Below, one piece after another: positions 5,922-8,390 of a stretch of DNA of 8,390 nucleotides. The translations under genes and the position numbers were made by a program. Each line of letters begins with the position of its first letter. The first letter of the stretch is position 1. Below the pieces are notes generated by a model, which ran no database searches, had not been told where the DNA came from, and saw only the letters and a list, made by a program, of their open reading frames with translations. The DNA is from an uncultured Blautia sp. (GTDB lineage Bacteria > Bacillota > Clostridia > Lachnospirales > Lachnospiraceae): assembly GCA_900552095.1 (NCBI GenBank), contig URYM01000070.1:1-8390 (forward strand), in the 5' to 3' direction.

Positions 5922-5944
5922 GAAAAAAAATCAGGAGGTATCTT

Positions 5945-6361
5945 ATGTCATCCCCCAGTCTGCGAAAAAAATCAAACGAAATCATCTACCAGGCCGCCCG
6001 CTGTACGGAAGTTGTGGTCTCGGTTATTATCTTTACCGTAATCATAATTTCTCTCTTCTCTCTGCTCTATGACCTGACGCAGCTTTCTTTTCTTGATATG
6101 TCAGAAAGTTTTTTCAACACCTTCCTGTCCCGCTCACTGGGGCTTGTAGTCGGTCTGGAGTTTATCAAAATGCTCTGCAAGCATACGGCTGAAACGGTGG
6201 TTGAAGTTCTCATGTTCGCCATCGCCCGGCAGATGGTCGTGGAACATCTGGCCACCTTCGAGACGCTGATCGGTGTCCTCGCCATCGCAATTTTATTCTT
6301 TATCCGCAAATACCTGCTGATCCATGATCCCAGAGATCATCAGATACCGGACAAGCTGTAA
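5945..6361 (+). CDS. PsiE-family small membrane protein
   Basis: This 138-residue protein has four predicted membrane segments (about 21-43, 60-77, 83-97 and 105-122). It carries the family core LGLVVGLEFIKMLCKHTAE (65-83), followed by EVLMFAIARQMVVEH and ending in ILFFIRKYLL. This matches the phosphate-starvation-inducible PsiE family, whose molecular function is unknown. In Escherichia coli psiE is controlled by phosphate and cAMP signals, and nothing here shows such control. AGGAGG (5933-5938) lies six bases upstream of the ATG, and an individual promoter is visible. The gene is single and diverges from the riboflavin operon, so a functional link is not implied. A histidine and the charges in the KHTAE loop are conserved family features. 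Confidence is good for the family and nil for a precise role. Confidence 0.88.
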   Translation: MSSPSLRKKSNEIIYQAARCTEVVVSVIIFTVIIISLFSLLYDLTQLSFLDMSESFFNTFLSRSLGLVVGLEFIKMLCKHTAETVVEVLMFAIARQMVVEHLATFETLIGVLAIAILFFIRKYLLIHDPRDHQIPDKL

Positions 6362-6396
6362 TCCCGCTCTGCCCTCCGGTTTCGCAAACACCAGGG

Positions 6397-6430
6397 AAAA
6401 AATATCCGGAAGCTTACGCTTCCGGATATT
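6397..6430 (-). terminator. Intrinsic terminator of the tex-lyxose isomerase operon
   Basis: Arms AATATCCGGAAGC (6401-6413) and GCTTCCGGATATT (6418-6430) are exact complements around a four-base loop. On the minus strand the stem runs into TTTTTT (complement of 6402-6397). The stop codon of the upstream gene (6416-6414) lies in the loop, and its last five codons form the first arm. On the plus strand no T-run follows, so it is probably one-directional. Confidence 0.92.
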
Positions 6431-7094
6431 CATTACAGAGCAGACGATAGGGCGCCTCATCCTCTTCAATTGTGGGGAACCGCCCGACAGGCTCATAAAA
6501 ACGATTATCATGCTCATCATCATTACACATAGAAACCTCTCCTAAAAGTACCGGTCCGGTTCCCTCTTCCTGTTCAAAATCATGATACATATATCTGTAA
6601 ATGGTAATACTTTCCCCCGGACACAGCCTCAACTGGCTGCCGGCCGGAACAGTAAACTCTCTTCCGTCACAGTGTACCGTTACATCCGTATCTGCAAATT
6701 TTCCATCTTCTGTGGAATTATAAACGCGAATCAGAACATTTCCGCCGCCTCTGTTAATAATATCTTCCATCTTGTTCCAGTGGAAATGCATGGGGGCTGT
6801 CTGTCCTTCTTTCAGATACAGAAGTTTCTCCGCATATGTTTTTGTATATTTTTCCGGCATTTTCAGATTTCCATTGCGGATCGTAATCAGCGAAAAGCCT
6901 ACCCGGTCGAAATTATTCAGGCCATAATCTGTAATATCCCAGCCCAGCATATTTTCACGCACTTCGTCATAATCATGGCCTTTCTCCTTCCATTCTTCAG
7001 GCATAAAATGGCAGAAAGGCGGCAGCTTAAAGCCACACTTTTCGATCATTTTCTCCATATCTTTTAAAGCCGCATTTATTTCTGAACGTTTCAT
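6414..7094 (-). CDS. D-lyxose ketol-isomerase family cupin (D-lyxose/D-mannose isomerase)
   Basis: This 226-residue protein belongs to the D-lyxose isomerase cupin family (YdaE-like), whose members interconvert D-lyxose with D-xylulose and D-mannose with D-fructose using a divalent metal. The cupin motif MHFHWNKMEDI holds His103, His105 and Glu110, and His171 in YMYHDFE is the likely fourth ligand. All four probable metal ligands are present. The length is typical. The ATG (7094-7092) has AGGAG about nine bases upstream. The gene starts 32 bases after the tex stop, and the spacing suggests co-transcription with tex. No sugar kinase, transporter or regulator is nearby, so the physiological sugar is unknown. 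It ends in the loop of its own terminator. Confidence 0.9.
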   Translation of the reverse strand: MKRSEINAALKDMEKMIEKCGFKLPPFCHFMPEEWKEKGHDYDEVRENMLGWDITDYGLNNFDRVGFSLITIRNGNLKMPEKYTKTYAEKLLYLKEGQTAPMHFHWNKMEDIINRGGGNVLIRVYNSTEDGKFADTDVTVHCDGREFTVPAGSQLRLCPGESITIYRYMYHDFEQEEGTGPVLLGEVSMCNDDEHDNRFYEPVGRFPTIEEDEAPYRLLCNEYPEA

Positions 7095-7126
7095 CTTCCT
7101 CTACTCCTTTCTTTTTCCCATTCCGC

Positions 7127-8332
7127 TTACAGCCCCCGCATGGTAAGGCCGATTCTCTTTTTCTTCTGATCCACACTGATAACCTTAACTTCTACCACAT
7201 CTCCCACACTGACTGCCTCCAGAGGATGTTTGATATATTTGTCAGAAATCTGGGAGATATGTACCAGACCATCCTGGTGAACGCCGATGTCCACGAAAGC
7301 GCCGAAGTCAATGACATTGCGGACCGTTCCCTTTAACACCATGCCCTCTTTCAAATCCTTCATATCCAGGACATCGGAGCGCAGGATGGGCGCCGGCATA
7401 TCTGCTCTGGGATCCCTGCCCGGATTTGTCAGATCTTTTACAATGTCCCGCAGCGTAGGCTCTCCCACTTCCAGTTCCTGCGCCATCTTCTTATAATCCC
7501 GGATCAGGAATACAGCGCCGCCTTTTCCGAACGTCTTCTCCTGCCCTGTTTTCTCAAGAAGCAGCCTGGCAGCCTTATAACTCTCCGGATGAACTCCGGT
7601 GTTATCAAGAGGTTCTTCTCCCCCGGCGATCCGCAAAAATCCGGCGCACTGTTCAAAGGCTTTCGGCCCTAATTTTGCCACCTTGAGAAGTTCTTTTCTG
7701 CTGCGGAAGCGGCCGTTTTCCTCCCGATAGGCCACAATATTCTTCGCTAGTGTCTTGCTGATCCCGGAAATGTATTCCAGAAGGGAGGCCGAAGCCGTAT
7801 TTAAATCCACTCCTACCCGGTTGACGCAGTCTTCTACTACTCCGTTTAACGCATCTCCCAGCTTCTTCTGATTCATATCATGCTGATACTGTCCCACGCC
7901 GATGGACTTGGGATCAATTTTCACCAGTTCTGCCAGAGGATCCTGCACCCGCCTTGCAATAGAAGCGGCGCTTCTCTGTCCCACATCAAAATTGGGGAAT
8001 TCTTCCGTAGCCAGCTTGCTGGCAGAATACACGGAGGCTCCCGCTTCATTAGTGATAAGATACTGCACCTGCTCCGGAATTTCCTTCAGCAGTTCCACAA
8101 TCACCTGCTCCGACTCCCGGGAAGCAGTTCCATTTCCCAGTGAGATCAGTGTAATTCCATACTTTTGGATCAGCTGGTGTACCGTATCCTTTGCCGCACG
8201 GATCTTCTTCTCATTGGTTGGCGCTGTGGGATATACAACTACCGTGTCCAGCACCTTTCCCGTAGGATCCACAACAGCCAGCTTACACCCGGTACGGAAA
8301 GCCGGATCCCAGCCCAGCACCGTTTTTCCCGC
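7127..8332 (-). CDS. tex: Tex-family RNA-binding transcription accessory protein, C-terminal part
   Basis: 401 native residues plus stop remain of a protein that is usually a little over 700 residues. They begin at the YqgF/RNase H-like domain (AGKTVLGWDPAFRTGCK, native 1-17, domain to about 130). Next come helix-hairpin-helix elements (about 145-232, with GVGQYQHDMNQKKL and SGISKTLAKNIVAYR). A C-terminal S1 RNA-binding domain (about 328-398, with GTVRNVIDFGAFVDIGVHQDGLVHIS) completes it. Tex is a cytoplasmic nucleic-acid-binding protein linked to transcription and stress tolerance. The N-terminal half is absent only because the contig ends here. The open frame continues as MYKRQ through adapter DNA and should not be taken as the protein start. 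The lyxose isomerase gene follows 32 bases downstream in the same direction. Confidence 0.96.
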   Translation of the reverse strand, partial: AGKTVLGWDPAFRTGCKLAVVDPTGKVLDTVVVYPTAPTNEKKIRAAKDTVHQLIQKYGITLISLGNGTASRESEQVIVELLKEIPEQVQYLITNEAGASVYSASKLATEEFPNFDVGQRSAASIARRVQDPLAELVKIDPKSIGVGQYQHDMNQKKLGDALNGVVEDCVNRVGVDLNTASASLLEYISGISKTLAKNIVAYREENGRFRSRKELLKVAKLGPKAFEQCAGFLRIAGGEEPLDNTGVHPESYKAARLLLEKTGQEKTFGKGGAVFLIRDYKKMAQELEVGEPTLRDIVKDLTNPGRDPRADMPAPILRSDVLDMKDLKEGMVLKGTVRNVIDFGAFVDIGVHQDGLVHISQISDKYIKHPLEAVSVGDVVEVKVISVDQKKKRIGLTMRGL

Positions 8333-8390
8333 CTGTCTCTTATACACATCTCCGTGCCCACGCGACCGTACTAGATCTCGTATGCCGTCT
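8333..8390. other. Untrimmed Nextera adapter with i7 index CGTACTAG (non-native)
   Basis: Bases 8333-8351 are the Tn5 mosaic end (CTGTCTCTTATACACATCT). Bases 8352-8366 match CCGAGCCCACGAGAC with two errors (8355 and 8363). Then follow index CGTACTAG (8367-8374) and ATCTCGTATGCCGTCT (8375-8390) of the P7 primer. The index is the one partly seen at the left end. Native sequence ends at 8332. Confidence 0.98.

Larger units (their letters stand above)
5549..5944. other. Intergenic leader region between ribU and psiE
   Basis: This 396-base stretch holds no protein gene. From the ribU side it contains the ribU ribosome binding site, a post-terminator hairpin (5616-5644), the riboswitch terminator (5642-5672), the FMN aptamer (5705-5837), the minus-strand ribU promoter (5853-5881), the plus-strand psiE promoter (5892-5921) and the psiE ribosome binding site (AGGAGG, 5933-5938). 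Confidence 0.9.

Noticed and set aside
4910..5923. Long plus-strand open frame (337 codons) opposite ribU and the riboswitch
   Set aside because: It is antisense to a clear RibU gene and the FMN aptamer, has no ribosome binding site, and its translation resembles no protein.
1..8390. Terminal inverted repeats or a linear mobile element
   Set aside because: The complementary ends are Nextera adapter with the same index, not biological repeats. No transposase or integrase gene is present.

Overview
The window looks like one metagenome-assembled contig from a Gram-positive, probably spore-forming Clostridia bacterium. A gut Lachnospiraceae-type genome is my inference. It rests on mid-range GC, strong AGGAGG-type ribosome binding sites, a CspB-like germination protease without signal peptide, a RibU ECF substrate protein under an FMN riboswitch, and a rubrerythrin. 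The species cannot be named from the sequence. Native DNA runs from about 46 to 8332. Both ends (1-45 and 8333-8390) are untrimmed Illumina Nextera adapter carrying the same i7 index.

Layout. (1) 67-1806, minus: a CspB-like subtilisin (S8) protease with a TTG start. (2) 1807-1944: a divergent intergenic region with a strong promoter and a 9-bp inverted repeat. It drives a plus-strand pair, an MFS transporter (1945-3159) and an ArsR-type repressor (3195-3554). (3) 3576-3640: a bidirectional terminator between the convergent arsR and rubrerythrin genes. (4) 3644-4180, minus: rubrerythrin with its own extended -10 promoter. (5) 4312-5548, minus: ribU and a NUDIX hydrolase, separated by a single base, behind a complete FMN riboswitch with intrinsic terminator and promoter (5642-5881). 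(6) 5945-6361, plus: a PsiE-family membrane protein divergent from the riboswitch. (7) 6414-8332, minus: the 3' part of tex followed by a D-lyxose isomerase-family cupin gene, ended by a terminator whose loop contains the stop codon.

How the genes fit together. The best-supported functional unit is the riboflavin-uptake operon. FMN sensed by the leader RNA should switch off RibU and, with it, the translationally coupled NUDIX hydrolase. The MFS/ArsR pair looks like an autoregulated efflux or uptake unit. The remaining genes (S8 protease, rubrerythrin, psiE, tex, lyxose isomerase) look like unrelated neighbours.

I see no mobile element, CRISPR array, rRNA or tRNA, and no obviously new multi-gene system. 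The most unusual points are a 10-bp stem-loop inserted in loop L2 of the FMN aptamer, a NUDIX enzyme with an altered ADP-ribose signature under flavin control, and an ArsR protein with a non-standard cysteine cluster.
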